DNA of 64,000 nucleotides from an uncultured Armatimonadota bacterium (GCA_903927345.1 CAIYMO010000053.1:124001-188000); one strand, 5' to 3'. Positions 1-8,753 are shown, counted from the stretch's first letter. The notes: a model not told the origin generated them from the letters alone. Made by a program: numbers and translations.

Positions 1-212
1 TCGCCCTTCCAAAACTTGTACAGCCCGCAGTTGGTCGCATCATAAGCGATCCAGAAATCCTTGGCGAGCGCTACTGTAGCGATACGGGCGCGGTTATCAA
101 GCACCGATCGAAACGCCCAAACATCCCGGGGAGGAACGTTCTTTGGCGTAACGTCAGACTGAATTCGGCCGGAGCTGAGGGCAAGAGCAATCAGCGAAGC
201 AAGCACGGGCAT
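1..212 (-). CDS. Secreted protein, N-terminal fragment
   Basis: Only the first 70 or so codons lie in the window; the gene runs off the left edge. An ATG at 212 opens a hydrophobic signal-peptide-like stretch (about residues 1-14), then a mature region containing FRSVLDNR and, later, AYDATNCGLYKFWKG. That second block resembles the N-terminal domain that precedes heme-binding or PQQ-type repeats in large secreted c-type cytochrome and sugar-dehydrogenase-like proteins. The resemblance is from memory and the diagnostic CxxCH is outside the window. Export to the periplasm is likely; function is open. Confidence 0.55.
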   Translation of the reverse strand, partial: MPVLASLIALALSSGRIQSDVTPKNVPPRDVWAFRSVLDNRARIATVALAKDFWIAYDATNCGLYKFWKG

Positions 213-283
213 GAGTCAATTTTCGCACACCCAACCCAGCGAATTCGCGGGTGCTTCGACATGTCGGCTAAAGTTGCGACAAA

Positions 284-1057
284 TTACGGCAAAGTGCCAG
301 CAAGAAGCTGATCGACGATCTCGTCTTGATCGTACTGACGCGGAACCGGCTTCAGACCCGTCACCAAGCAGTCTCGGTTATCAAAGATGAAGCAACCACC
401 TTCCCACAGCGATTCCTCTTCGGGAACCTCTTCGAGGTACTTGAGGATGCCTCCCTTCAGGTGATAAACCTCTTCAAACCCTTTCGCAAGCATAAATGCG
501 GTCGTCTTTTCGCACCGAATGCCGCCGGTACAGAACATCGCAACCTTCTTGTTCTTGGAAGGATCTAGGTTCTTTTCAACCCACTCCGGGAACTCACCGA
601 ACGAAACCAAGCGAGGGTCAACTGCACCCTTGAAGGTTCCTTCGATGTACTCATAGACGTTGCGAGTGTCGAGCACCATAACGTCCGGATCAGAAATGAG
701 ATCATTCCAATCCTTAGGCTCAACATAACGACCGACCATCTCGCCCGGATTGGCGAGCGGGTTACGCATCGTAATGATCTCCTTCTTGAACTTCACCTTG
801 AGCTTTTGGAACGGCACTTCCTCGTGCGCAGAGTCCTTGAACTCAATATCCGCAAAGCGCGAATCAGCCGTTAGGAATGACCAATAAGCGGCAATGCCCT
901 CAGGAGTACCGCTGATCGTGCTGTTGATCCCCTCGGGAGCAATCAGGACGATGCCTTTGAGGCCGTTGGCATCAGCGACCTCAAAGATTTGATCACGCAA
1001 AGCCTCGCCGTCGGTGACTTCGACAAACTTGTAGTAGGCACGAACAACGAACTGCAT
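284..1057 (-). CDS. trhO: tRNA uridine(34) hydroxylase (TrhO, rhodanese family)
   Basis: 257 aa, a full-length TrhO/YceA-type protein. TrhO hydroxylates uridine-34 in the anticodon wobble position of several tRNAs, giving ho5U, the precursor of cmo5U/mo5U. The N-terminal acylphosphatase-like domain (about 1-95) carries APEGINSTISG. The rhodanese domain (about 120-215) carries the active-site loop CTGGIRCEK with C176 as the catalytic Cys and C182 as the second conserved Cys. The ATG at 1057 has AGAGGG a few bases upstream and a TATAAT hexamer 9 nt upstream. The upstream same-strand gene ends 23 nt away. Identification is firm. Confidence 0.93.
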   Translation of the reverse strand: MQFVVRAYYKFVEVTDGEALRDQIFEVADANGLKGIVLIAPEGINSTISGTPEGIAAYWSFLTADSRFADIEFKDSAHEEVPFQKLKVKFKKEIITMRNPLANPGEMVGRYVEPKDWNDLISDPDVMVLDTRNVYEYIEGTFKGAVDPRLVSFGEFPEWVEKNLDPSKNKKVAMFCTGGIRCEKTTAFMLAKGFEEVYHLKGGILKYLEEVPEEESLWEGGCFIFDNRDCLVTGLKPVPRQYDQDEIVDQLLAGTLP

Positions 1058-1066
1058 GATCCCTCT

Positions 1067-1072
1067 ATTATA
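1067..1072 (-). promoter_or_regulatory. -10-like hexamer before trhO
   Basis: TATAAT on the minus strand ends 9 nt before the trhO ATG, between the SnoaL-like gene and trhO. Transcription starting about 7 nt downstream would leave a leader of only 2-3 nt. No good -35 is visible at 17 nt. One of several such placements in this window. Confidence 0.45.
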
Positions 1073-1080
1073 ACTTGCGA

Positions 1081-1470
1081 TTAGCTAACCGCTTCAATCC
1101 AGCCTTTCAGACTGTAGTAGCTGGTCACCCGCTTGATCTTGTCACCCTCGACTTCAAAGAACGCTGCCGCAGGAATCGCATACGTCTGCCCCTTCGCTTC
1201 GACCAAAGGACCATCAGTCTTCAGATAAGTCCCCGAGCAGGTGAATTCAGCCGCGCCCCGGTTTCCAGAAACCATGACGCAAAGATCGCTGATGTGCTCA
1301 CGGTAGCAGTCATCCATGTGCGCCTTAAACGCTCGGAACTTGTCGATCCCCACCTCAGTTGGTCCCTCGTTGATGACGTGAACCACGTCGTCGCTCAAAG
1401 TCGCGAGCATCGCGTCGGCATTGTGGGAGTTAAAAGCGTCGAAGTAAGCGCGAATAAGCTGTTCGGTCAC
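1081..1470 (-). CDS. SnoaL-like / NTF2-fold protein
   Basis: 129 aa, the normal size of a single NTF2-like domain. The opening helix (residues 1-27, YFDAFNSHNADAML) and the following DDVVHV strand are typical of the SnoaL/ketosteroid-isomerase-like group. These proteins form cone-shaped barrels binding small hydrophobic molecules, and some are enzymes. Nothing in the sequence fixes the ligand. The start is GTG at 1470, without a clear Shine-Dalgarno. It is divergent from the secreted gene at 1528 and lies 23 nt upstream of trhO, so the two may be co-transcribed. Fold assignment is good; function unknown. Confidence 0.72.
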   Translation of the reverse strand: MTEQLIRAYFDAFNSHNADAMLATLSDDVVHVINEGPTEVGIDKFRAFKAHMDDCYREHISDLCVMVSGNRGAAEFTCSGTYLKTDGPLVEAKGQTYAIPAAAFFEVEGDKIKRVTSYYSLKGWIEAVS

Positions 1471-1492
1471 TGAAGAGAGTTTACCGGCTGGG

Positions 1493-1521
1493 TTGACAAT
1501 TGGCCCCGACCAGACTAGAAT
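1493..1521 (+). promoter_or_regulatory. Sigma-70-type promoter directly at a start codon
   Basis: TTGACA (1493-1498), a 17-nt spacer and TAGAAT (1516-1521) form a near-consensus promoter. The ATG of the following gene is at 1528, six bases after the -10 box, where the transcript should begin. The mRNA would therefore be leaderless. This is the clearest case of the pattern in the window. Confidence 0.75.
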
Positions 1522-1527
1522 CCCGGT

Positions 1528-2016
1528 ATGAGCCTCACGCTCGCTGTCTTTCTAACCGTTGCCGGCTCCAAACCCAACTGGGTTCCTAACAACTTGGCGG
1601 GCTATGCCATTGGATTTGGATCGGAAGCCTCCCAAATTCGGAGGAAGGATCGAGAAACTGGCTACTGGATCGGTCGCAGCATCGATTGCGATGGCGCCCA
1701 CGTTAGTGTGATCCTTACGAGAGACACCAAGATGTTTCGCAACTTCTACCCTCTCCAGCCTGGGGATGTCCCCATTTCGAAGCTTCGCAATCTCGGAACA
1801 GATAGAGGAGTCGCGATCGGAATGACCGAGAACCAAGTGTCAACAAAGATTGGCAAGCCCCAAAAGCGCAAGTTGGACGGTCCCTACGTTCGAACTTCGT
1901 ACGAGTGGAAGAACATCAAAAACGGCGAGGGGCATATCTACAGCCAAGAACTGGTTTTCAAGAAGGGCAAACTGATCGAGATCTCAGTGGGGCGAGAGGC
2001 TGTGCCTGGTTGCTGA
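1528..2016 (+). CDS. Small secreted protein with a BamE/SmpA-like motif
   Basis: 162 aa. A short hydrophobic N-terminus (about residues 2-12) suggests export. Near residues 95-115 sits GMTENQVSTKIGKP, matching the G-M-T-x-x-Q-V...G-x-P signature found in BamE/SmpA-like lipoproteins and related small periplasmic domains; an aromatic strand (SYEWK) follows, as in that fold. There is no lipobox cysteine near the N-terminus. A strong promoter overlaps the start region, and no Shine-Dalgarno precedes the ATG. The fold is an inference from the motif; the role is unknown. It stands alone, with a long noncoding stretch after it. Confidence 0.6.
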   Translation: MSLTLAVFLTVAGSKPNWVPNNLAGYAIGFGSEASQIRRKDRETGYWIGRSIDCDGAHVSVILTRDTKMFRNFYPLQPGDVPISKLRNLGTDRGVAIGMTENQVSTKIGKPQKRKLDGPYVRTSYEWKNIKNGEGHIYSQELVFKKGKLIEISVGREAVPGC

Positions 2017-2534
2017 TCTAGATTCCAAGGGTGGCGTCATATCCCTCTTCTTTTCGTCTCAAAATGTTTTCGGCTCAAAATGTTTTCACGGTAGTAATCC
2101 AAACCACTCAGACGAAGTTCCACCCGCCTAGGGGCACGGGTCCCAAGGCAGCTTCGTTTCCAGAGCGAATGCGACGGGAACGGAGGTGTCTTGGGTGGGG
2201 TGTGGCACTGGGCCGGCGGATGGAAATTCGCATATTGACATTAACAGCGGTTGACAAAACCCCCAAATCTTCGCCTAGTAGGTGATGATTTCATCCAGAA
2301 CGGGAAACTCGATAGGCGAGTCCCAAAGTTGCCAAGCAAGTTCCCCTGCACGGTCTTACAGATCACGGGAACTACTTGCGCGTTACCTCGCAGAACGCAC
2401 CCAGCAATGAAACCAAAACTGCTCCCGAAGGTCCACACCCCGCCCCTGTACCGACTGCCCAACTTTACCCATCAACTATCTGTATTTCGACAGTGTTTGA
2501 ACCTGACTTTCCAACAAAATGCGTCGCAGTTCTC
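2017..2534. other. Noncoding interval with a direct repeat and weak inverted repeat
   Basis: About 520 bp with no supported gene. Reading frames here have poor composition and no plausible starts. It contains a 14-nt direct repeat CTCAAAATGTTTTC (2058-2071 and 2074-2087, period 16) and a six-base inverted repeat ACGAAG/CTTCGT (2112-2117 and 2152-2157) flanking a GC-rich core. A TTGACA lies near 2251 with no convincing -10. It could hold a decayed gene, a dispersed repeat or a small RNA; I cannot tell which. Confidence 0.4.
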
Positions 2535-3899
2535 TCACTTCACAGTGATCTGCCGACTCAAAACCGCTCGTCCATTACTGTCCTTCAGGTCAAGCTTCAC
2601 GAACTTCGCATCCGACGGAATTTCGAACTCACTACCCATCTCCAACCGCTTTGAAGCCCCGACACCAAAGGAAGCCGAGACGCTTGCAAACGGGTCGTAA
2701 CTTCTAATCCAAACGCGACACTTAACCCGACGCGCCACAGAACTGCCCGCCACTGTCCAGCGAACCGGGGCCCTTGAACCAACCGCACTCAAAAAATGTG
2801 GATCAGCGATCGCATTCTTGTATCCCTCCGCCACACTGGGGTTATCGAACAGAGAATAGTTATTGAGCTGACGGTCATCTTTGGCGTACTTCAAAGCGTT
2901 AAAGCTGAGCCAACTCGCCGCCTTTAAACGCGGGTAACGCAAAGGAACCGTGCGGAAAAACTCAATGATCTTCTGATTCGCAAAAGCAGGCTTATCGGCA
3001 CCATCAATCGATGCGCGGTGGGAAGCAGCCCACTCAGCAACCATGATCGGGTGCACAGGCGAATACCGGTTGTAGACGTAATCTATTGAATCCGTTGGGA
3101 ACCTCCAATCCGCCGCACGTGAACGATCCGAATCGTTGTAGATCACAGAGTAGAAATTGACCCCTACCCAGTCAACTGCCTCCGGCCCAGGATAATAATC
3201 TGCAATCGGCTGCTCCGGAATTGTGTTGGGACACCAAACCATGATCGCGTTGGGTGCAATCGTTCGAACGACATCAGCGACTAACCGAAACTTTTCACGG
3301 TACAGCGAGGGGTTCCCATGATAAGGGGTCCAATTCCCGTTCATCTCACTGGCAAACCGAACAAACACCGGAATCCCGCTGTCGCGAATGTCTTTTGCAA
3401 ACTGTTGAAGGTAACGATCATCACTTACTTCAACCAGAGAACCCGGTTCCCAGGCAATCTGAAGAGCAGCTCCTGCCTTTGCTAGCTCTTTGGCATAGGC
3501 GACCGGAAAGCCGACTCCATACTTGCGATACATAAAGAACATCGCATGTTTCTTACCAATTAGATTGTTAAAGCTCTGCGGATAGCGCGTCTCATCTTCC
3601 CTTTCGATGTTTGCGCCAAGATACATTCCCGACGCCGGCTCGCCCCGCGCTAATTTTGTCTCAGGAACTGAGCCAGCTGTGTAAAGTTCGATCTTTGACC
3701 CGTATCGACTACCCCTCTCGCGCTGCACCTTCCCAGCGTTCGGGTCACCTAGCTTGTCGTAACCATCGGCAGCCTTCAAGAATGCCTCCGAAGCAAGCTG
3801 AAACTGCTCTTTGGCGAGATGGGCTTCAGCCCTCTCCTTCCAAGCGGCAGGACCCTGGGGGGAAATCAAGAGCACAGCAAGCGCGAGCACCACAATCAA
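2535..3899 (-). CDS. Secreted GH26-like glycosidase (beta-mannanase fold)
   Basis: 454 aa. The hydrophobic N-terminus acts as a signal peptide. Residues about 20-75 are helical and TPR-like, and the region from about 90 to 380 is a (beta/alpha)8-type catalytic domain. FASEMNG places a candidate acid/base Glu at E185, and VAEWAAS places a candidate nucleophile at E289, the spacing expected for clan GH-A/GH26. The C-terminal 70 residues look like a beta-sandwich. GH26 enzymes cleave beta-mannans and related glucans. The start is TTG at 3899 with no clear Shine-Dalgarno. It lies 28 nt downstream of the PhyH-like gene. Family is likely; the substrate is not determined. Confidence 0.7.
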   Translation of the reverse strand: MIVVLALAVLLISPQGPAAWKERAEAHLAKEQFQLASEAFLKAADGYDKLGDPNAGKVQRERGSRYGSKIELYTAGSVPETKLARGEPASGMYLGANIEREDETRYPQSFNNLIGKKHAMFFMYRKYGVGFPVAYAKELAKAGAALQIAWEPGSLVEVSDDRYLQQFAKDIRDSGIPVFVRFASEMNGNWTPYHGNPSLYREKFRLVADVVRTIAPNAIMVWCPNTIPEQPIADYYPGPEAVDWVGVNFYSVIYNDSDRSRAADWRFPTDSIDYVYNRYSPVHPIMVAEWAASHRASIDGADKPAFANQKIIEFFRTVPLRYPRLKAASWLSFNALKYAKDDRQLNNYSLFDNPSVAEGYKNAIADPHFLSAVGSRAPVRWTVAGSSVARRVKCRVWIRSYDPFASVSASFGVGASKRLEMGSEFEIPSDAKFVKLDLKDSNGRAVLSRQITVK

Positions 3900-3927
3900 A
3901 GGACGTTAACGGCAGTTCGGAAGTTGC

Positions 3928-4905
3928 TTAACCCCTGTTGTACTCGTTATTCCCGCAGCCGCCTTTGCCATCCGGCCGAATATGGCAGCCGTGAATGTTC
4001 TCGTACCCCCGCCAGGCATAGGGATCCTGACCAGCGATCATAACAATGTCGCGCTGGTCGAGAGCCGAAACTCCACCCTTAACCTCCGTGTTCCAGGCCC
4101 AAGGAAGCAGAGATTCTGCGCTCATATAATGATTAACAAGTGACCTTCTAAATCCGCCCTGTGCGTAGTTTGGAAGCGAGCGATGCAACAGATACCCATT
4201 GAAGAACACAATCGAGCCCGCTTTGACCTCAACCGGAATCGCGTCATCGTTCGAATAGGGGAAGCGCTGTGCCTCTTCGCTACAATCAAACCTGCGATCG
4301 CCGTGCCACTCTTGGAAGTACATCACACCATTCTTGTGCGAACCAGGAATGACCCAAAGGCAGCCGTTTTCAACGGTTGCATCGTCCAGTGCGATCCATC
4401 CGCCAGTCAGCGAACGGTCGCGCGTTGGAATGTACACCTCGTCCTGGTGCCAAGCCTGACCCGGCTTTCCGCTCGCCTTGATGAAGAGCATCGACTGCAT
4501 GCACTTCACGTTAGGTCCGATCGTCTTGGTAAGAACATCGACAAACGCAGGATGGGCAAGATTCTCATGGATCAAGCTTGAAATCTTATGCGGAAAGTGG
4601 ATGCAAAGCACTTGCCGAAGAACATCTTCATCGGTCGAGGTTTCCGAAGTTTCAGGTGCACCTCGAACTTCCCCACGTTCCCCACGGCAAATCGAAGTCG
4701 CCTCCGCCCGAAGCGCCTCAATCTCCTGGTTAGAGAACGCATTTTCGACCACCAGGAAGCCACTCTCTGAGAAAAACTCCGCTGCCTCATCCGTCATAGG
4801 AAGATCAAAATAACCGTTGGGACGACCACCCTTCCAGGACGCCCAAGGTGCGAGCTTCCGCTCCTCCGCAAGTTGATTTAGGCTTGGTGAGATCACAACC
4901 TGCAT
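3928..4905 (-). CDS. Phytanoyl-CoA dioxygenase (PhyH) family protein
   Basis: About 325 aa, a non-heme Fe(II)/2-oxoglutarate-dependent oxygenase. Counting from ATG at 4905, the facial triad is visible as H153-x-D155 (WHQDE) and H241 (LLHRS), with R253/R254 (FRRSLVNHY) placed to bind 2-oxoglutarate. GSHKNG and IALDD are typical PhyH family segments. A TTG at 4926 would add seven residues; the ATG seems better but neither has a strong Shine-Dalgarno. The substrate is unknown, as PhyH proteins in bacteria hydroxylate many small molecules. It may be co-transcribed with the GH26-like gene. Confidence 0.85.
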   Translation of the reverse strand: MQVVISPSLNQLAEERKLAPWASWKGGRPNGYFDLPMTDEAAEFFSESGFLVVENAFSNQEIEALRAEATSICRGERGEVRGAPETSETSTDEDVLRQVLCIHFPHKISSLIHENLAHPAFVDVLTKTIGPNVKCMQSMLFIKASGKPGQAWHQDEVYIPTRDRSLTGGWIALDDATVENGCLWVIPGSHKNGVMYFQEWHGDRRFDCSEEAQRFPYSNDDAIPVEVKAGSIVFFNGYLLHRSLPNYAQGGFRRSLVNHYMSAESLLPWAWNTEVKGGVSALDQRDIVMIAGQDPYAWRGYENIHGCHIRPDGKGGCGNNEYNRG

Positions 4906-5035
4906 CTTAACCCAACATGATGGCAAACGACACTCCTAGTGGTGCGTTACTCGCTGGATAAGCAGACCCTGCTAATTCAACCGGCAAACATGGAATACAT
5001 GTCTGGGAAGTCTCTAACGCCCGACACCATGGACC

Positions 5036-5055
5036 GCACCGTAATCTTGCGGTGC
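5036..5055. repeat. Short inverted repeat upstream of citrate synthase
   Basis: GCACCG (5036-5041) and CGGTGC (5050-5055) can pair with an 8-nt loop. It lies in the 200-bp divergent spacer between the PhyH-like gene and citrate synthase. It could be part of a regulator site or an attenuating hairpin; short and unproven. Confidence 0.3.
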
Positions 5056-5130
5056 TTGATTGTCTGTTTGCAACGAACAGAGATCGATTTTGCGACGGGT
5101 AGACTTGCCAATCAGTAGGAACTACTAGGA

Positions 5131-6279
5131 ATGAGCGACGTAGCTAACAAATATCCAAACTACAGCCCCGGTCTCGAAGGCGTTATCGCTGGCATCAGCA
5201 CGATCTCTGAAATCGACAGCGATCGAAGTTCTCTTCAGTACCGCGGTTATGACGTTCACGATCTCGCCGAAAAGGGTTCTTACGAAGAGTGCGCCTACCT
5301 TCTCATCAAAGGCAAGCTGCCCACCGAGGCGGAGCTCAAAGAATTCAACGAAGTGTTGATCGCCGAACGAGAAATCCCTGACTATGTCTACGACATTCTC
5401 AAGGCGCTCCCAAAGAACGCACACCCAATGGATTTGGTACGGACGGCATACTCCGCACTCGCTCCTTCGGATCCAGACTACAAGAGCGAACCAACCGACC
5501 ACGAAGCAAACGTCCGCAAGGCAATTCGGATCGTTGCAAAGGCTTCGACCATCGTTGGCAATGGTCACCGAATTCGCAATGGACTCTCGCCGCTCAAGCC
5601 AAAAGCCGAGCACTCCATCGCTCAAAACTTCCTCTATCTGTTTAGTGGTGAAGAGCCTAAGGCAAAGACTGTTGAAGTCATGGATGCTTCTCTCTGTCTC
5701 TATGCAGAGCACGGCTTTAACGCATCGACTTTCGCTAACCGAGTCACGGTAGCAACCCTTTCCGACCTCTACAGTGGAGTCGTCACCGGAATCGGAACTC
5801 TTCGAGGTCCACTCCACGGCGGTGCAAACGAAGAAGCAATGCACATGATCCTCGAGATCGGCTCACCCGACAAAGCACAGGCTTGGATCGATGACGCCAT
5901 CGAAAACAAGAAGAAGATCATGGGCTTCGGTCACCGTGAGTACAAGAAGGGCGACAGCCGAGCCTTTTACATGAGTAAGGTTGCCAAGGAGCTAGGCGAA
6001 GAACAGGGCAACACCACCTTCACCGAGATTGCAAACATCCTCGAGAAGACCATGGCAGAGCGGAAGAACATCTTCCCCAACGTTGATTTCCCTTCGGCCT
6101 ACGCCTACTATCTGCTCGATATTCCAATCGATCTCTACACCCCGCTGTTCGTCGTGGCCCGCCTCGCAGGTTACACAGCGCACGCGATTGAGCAGTTGGA
6201 CAACAACCGCCTGATTCGACCTAAGGTCATCTACGAAGGTGCTCACAACCTCGAATACGTCTCGATCGAGAACCGGTAA
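5131..6279 (+). CDS. gltA: Citrate synthase
   Basis: 382 aa, the short form found in many Gram-positives and thermophiles rather than the longer NADH-sensitive E. coli type. It condenses acetyl-CoA and oxaloacetate at the entry of the TCA cycle. The catalytic residues are visible: H229 in PLHGGANEE, H268 in GFGHREY and D319 in NVDFPS. The C-terminal block with LDNNRLIRP is also typical. The ATG at 5131 follows TAGGA. It is monocistronic and ends at a strong bidirectional terminator. Isocitrate dehydrogenase and SdhC lie far away in the same window. Confidence 0.96.
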   Translation: MSDVANKYPNYSPGLEGVIAGISTISEIDSDRSSLQYRGYDVHDLAEKGSYEECAYLLIKGKLPTEAELKEFNEVLIAEREIPDYVYDILKALPKNAHPMDLVRTAYSALAPSDPDYKSEPTDHEANVRKAIRIVAKASTIVGNGHRIRNGLSPLKPKAEHSIAQNFLYLFSGEEPKAKTVEVMDASLCLYAEHGFNASTFANRVTVATLSDLYSGVVTGIGTLRGPLHGGANEEAMHMILEIGSPDKAQAWIDDAIENKKKIMGFGHREYKKGDSRAFYMSKVAKELGEEQGNTTFTEIANILEKTMAERKNIFPNVDFPSAYAYYLLDIPIDLYTPLFVVARLAGYTAHAIEQLDNNRLIRPKVIYEGAHNLEYVSIENR

Positions 6280-6297
6280 TCGACAGACTCAATAAAC

Positions 6298-6334
6298 AAA
6301 AAAGCCCCTCTCAAATGAGAGGGGCTTTTCTTTT
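6298..6334. terminator. Bidirectional rho-independent terminator
   Basis: AAAGCCCCTCTCA (6301-6313) pairs with TGAGAGGGGCTTT (6316-6328) over a 2-nt centre, so the loop opens to about six bases. T-rich tracts follow on both strands. It separates the convergent citrate synthase and minus-strand secreted gene. Confidence 0.92.
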
Positions 6335-6340
6335 GGCGGA

Positions 6341-8071
6341 TTACTTGATGTTCCAGATGGCTTTGATCTCATCCAGGTTCAACTTGAAGTCGTTCCATGG
6401 GTTGTAGCCAACCACGTTGTTGTTAGCCCCGGTATTCAAGCCCACCATATCTCGACACTCTCGGTTCAACGAGCTCCAGATATAGATTCGTCCAAGGTTC
6501 TTGCTCAGATTCTTCTGAACCACATCGCGCTGATACAGCTCGTTTCGGATTGCGGCGAGCAGTTGCTTTCGAGTAGGAGGCATCTGAGTTGGCAACAGAG
6601 GGGTGAATTTACCATTCTGAACCCGGTAGTTCTTCGCCAGCTCTCGCACCTGGTCCAGGGTCTTGTCGGCGAACGTGATGTTCTTACCATTCGCATCCAG
6701 CATGTTGGCGTCAAATGGGTTTGCGCCCAAATCTCCGTTCACAAAGTAGCACTCCGTGATGTCAACAACTTTGGAGGCGGCTGGCATCGGCAAGTTTGCA
6801 ACCATATCGACTCCTCGCTCAAGTTCTTCGACCCATCGCTTAGCGTACTGCTCAGGAGTTTCCCATGCTCCCCACTTTGGATCCTGAGGGCCGTAGAACA
6901 ACAGGTCCTTTCCGTTCTCCGCCACTTCGCTGAAGTCATTCTTGAAGAAGCGCCATCGGAGGATTGGCGACCGGAAGTGTAAGGATCGGCGTCCGCACTG
7001 CTGAGACCAGTTGTAACCAACCATTTCCTGGCTGTAGCTCGCCAACTCGTTGACTCCCGGCGAGAAGCCGCCACTCTGAGCGAAGTTCTTCAGCTTGCCG
7101 CTCACATAGTTCGGAATGAACTGATTCGCATTTTCGTTCAAGAAGGAGAATGCAGGCATCGACAATGGATTGCTCCCGAACGAAGCAGGAATTCCTAGCG
7201 CAGTCCGTACCGCAGGGCTGACTCCGTAGTTGATTCCAACCATGATCCCCTCATTAACGCGGCCCAGACCTTGCCAAGAGCCAACCTTGGCGAATTGGGA
7301 ACCACCAGGGTGACCCGTTCCAGGCTCATTTCCAAGCTGGAAACCGATCTTCTGAACAAAGTTGAAGTTCTTTGCATTCGCAGCCCCATACTTTGCGACA
7401 GCCTGGGTCGCAGCGGCATCGTTGACGATATTGACGTATCGCTGGAAGCTCTGCTTGAGATAAGGAAGCATCGCAGGCTCAGGACGCCACCAATCTCGAT
7501 CCTTAGGAGCCATCATTTTGATCGGCGTCGGCAACTTCTTCCCGAAAGGATCTACCGAGACACTGGACCAAGAGTCTGCAGTCCCAGAGTGAGCATAGAT
7601 ACCTGGAGTCACAACAAACAACAAGTTCAGAGCATTTTTGGGATCAGCGTTCCGATACATGAGCCGTCCGATGACGCCGTCAACAATCCGATCCTTCTGA
7701 ACCATGTCGGCATCATAAGGGTTCCAGAAGTGCTGGTTCACTGCGCCATCAAAGCGCACCCAAGTATTTGCTGGAAGCAAGTCAGTTGCCTCGAACATCT
7801 CGGACCAAGTGGCACACAAAGGATCATCAAATCGATACTTCTTTGTCGATGGAACAACTAACGCACCCTGCATGATCCCAGGCTGATCGTTGTAACGAAG
7901 ATTCGCCTTTCCTTCCTGGAATTTAGGGATAGAAATCTGCGTCATCGGCGCGTTATTCCTCGGGGCCTGAGCGTGAACGTTAAGGCCGAATCGGGTTGCG
8001 AACCATGCAGGAGTCTGGGCATTGGCTCCGGCACAAACCGAGACGAGGGCGATCAATGAAACTCGTTTCAT
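6341..8071 (-). CDS. Large secreted protein, possible glycosidase-like barrel
   Basis: About 576 aa from the ATG at 8071, chosen because it opens a clean signal peptide (MKRVSLIALVSVCAGANAQ). I do not recognise a named family. QLGNEPGTGHPGG near the middle resembles the Asn-Glu-Pro segment around the acid/base Glu of clan GH-A glycosidases, and alternating hydrophobic strands and helices (FVVTPG, VDITECYF) would suit a TIM barrel. A Glu in DITECYF could be the partner residue. This is inference from motifs only. It is rich in Asn and aromatic residues, as expected for a secreted carbohydrate-active protein. It is monocistronic and shares the terminator with citrate synthase. Confidence 0.6.
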   Translation of the reverse strand: MKRVSLIALVSVCAGANAQTPAWFATRFGLNVHAQAPRNNAPMTQISIPKFQEGKANLRYNDQPGIMQGALVVPSTKKYRFDDPLCATWSEMFEATDLLPANTWVRFDGAVNQHFWNPYDADMVQKDRIVDGVIGRLMYRNADPKNALNLLFVVTPGIYAHSGTADSWSSVSVDPFGKKLPTPIKMMAPKDRDWWRPEPAMLPYLKQSFQRYVNIVNDAAATQAVAKYGAANAKNFNFVQKIGFQLGNEPGTGHPGGSQFAKVGSWQGLGRVNEGIMVGINYGVSPAVRTALGIPASFGSNPLSMPAFSFLNENANQFIPNYVSGKLKNFAQSGGFSPGVNELASYSQEMVGYNWSQQCGRRSLHFRSPILRWRFFKNDFSEVAENGKDLLFYGPQDPKWGAWETPEQYAKRWVEELERGVDMVANLPMPAASKVVDITECYFVNGDLGANPFDANMLDANGKNITFADKTLDQVRELAKNYRVQNGKFTPLLPTQMPPTRKQLLAAIRNELYQRDVVQKNLSKNLGRIYIWSSLNRECRDMVGLNTGANNNVVGYNPWNDFKLNLDEIKAIWNIK

Positions 8072-8151
8072 ACGAGCTGTTTGCCCCGAACCGGCGTGCA
8101 ATCGGCACCAAACATTGCCAGGTTCTGTGCCCTAAACGGGTCATTCCAAGC

Positions 8152-8179
8152 AAAAAAGACGGGCAATATCCCGTCTTTT
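8152..8179 (-). terminator. Rho-independent terminator
   Basis: AAAAGACGGG (8154-8163) and CCCGTCTTTT (8170-8179) form a 10-bp stem with a 6-nt loop. Read on the minus strand the stem is followed by a run of six T. It ends the alkyltransferase-like gene at 8194. Confidence 0.9.
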
Positions 8180-8193
8180 GGCACATTTTCTGC

Positions 8194-8583
8194 CTACGCC
8201 GGAAGCCCTTCTTCGCGACGATGCTCATCAAGAATCGTCGGATCAAACGAAAGCTTCTTGCGCGTCGGCGACTTCGAGTCGATGATCCGCCAAACTGGAA
8301 CTTGATCCCCCGCTTCAAAAGATGCCTCAGCAACAATTCTCAGGAAGATTCCAGAACACAGCGGACATGTCGTGTCAGCATCGTTCTCAGAAGCCAAATC
8401 AGCACGCATCTGCAGTGTTGTCCGGCTCTCGCCCCGCGGGATTCTGCTCACGTACTCTTTAACCATCGTGGGAGTAGGAATCAGCAGTTTAGCTCCGACT
8501 GGAAATCCCTGGAACGACTTCCCAAGCGACTTAACCTCGGCCACCATGCCTGGATTCATCTTCTCGGCCCAAGACTTCTTCAT
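8194..8583 (-). CDS. Alkyltransferase-like protein (MGMT DNA-binding fold, no active Cys)
   Basis: 129 aa from the ATG at 8583; a GTG one codon earlier is possible. The region LLIPTPTMVKEYVSRIPRG onward, with TTCPLCSGIFLRIVAEA and then VPVWRIID, follows the winged-helix fold of O6-methylguanine-DNA methyltransferase. The usual PCHR active-site motif is replaced by PVWR, so no alkyl-acceptor cysteine is present there. This pattern matches a family of stand-alone MGMT-fold proteins that may bind DNA without transferring alkyl groups, as Atl1 does. A DNA repair or signalling role is inference. It is monocistronic with its own terminator. Confidence 0.7.
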   Translation of the reverse strand: MKKSWAEKMNPGMVAEVKSLGKSFQGFPVGAKLLIPTPTMVKEYVSRIPRGESRTTLQMRADLASENDADTTCPLCSGIFLRIVAEASFEAGDQVPVWRIIDSKSPTRKKLSFDPTILDEHRREEGLPA

Positions 8584-8740
8584 CACATCTGAATCTTGAC
8601 ACAGGAAAGAGTTTCTCTACTTTGGGGTAGCTCCCAAAGTCCTAGCACTTCGGCGTCTAACTATGTCAACTTTCATTCACCCAGACAGCTCAAACAATCT
8701 GTTTGACTTGGATTGCGGAATTGAGCCCCCCCGCATGACG

Positions 8741-8746
8741 TAGAAT
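8741..8746 (+). promoter_or_regulatory. -10-like hexamer 7 nt before sufT
   Basis: TAGAAT is followed by exactly 7 nt and then the ATG at 8754, the same -10 hexamer and nearly the same spacing as at 1516-1528. No Shine-Dalgarno lies between. This suggests a leaderless Fe-S operon transcript. Confidence 0.5.
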
Positions 8747-8753
8747 ATTCAAT

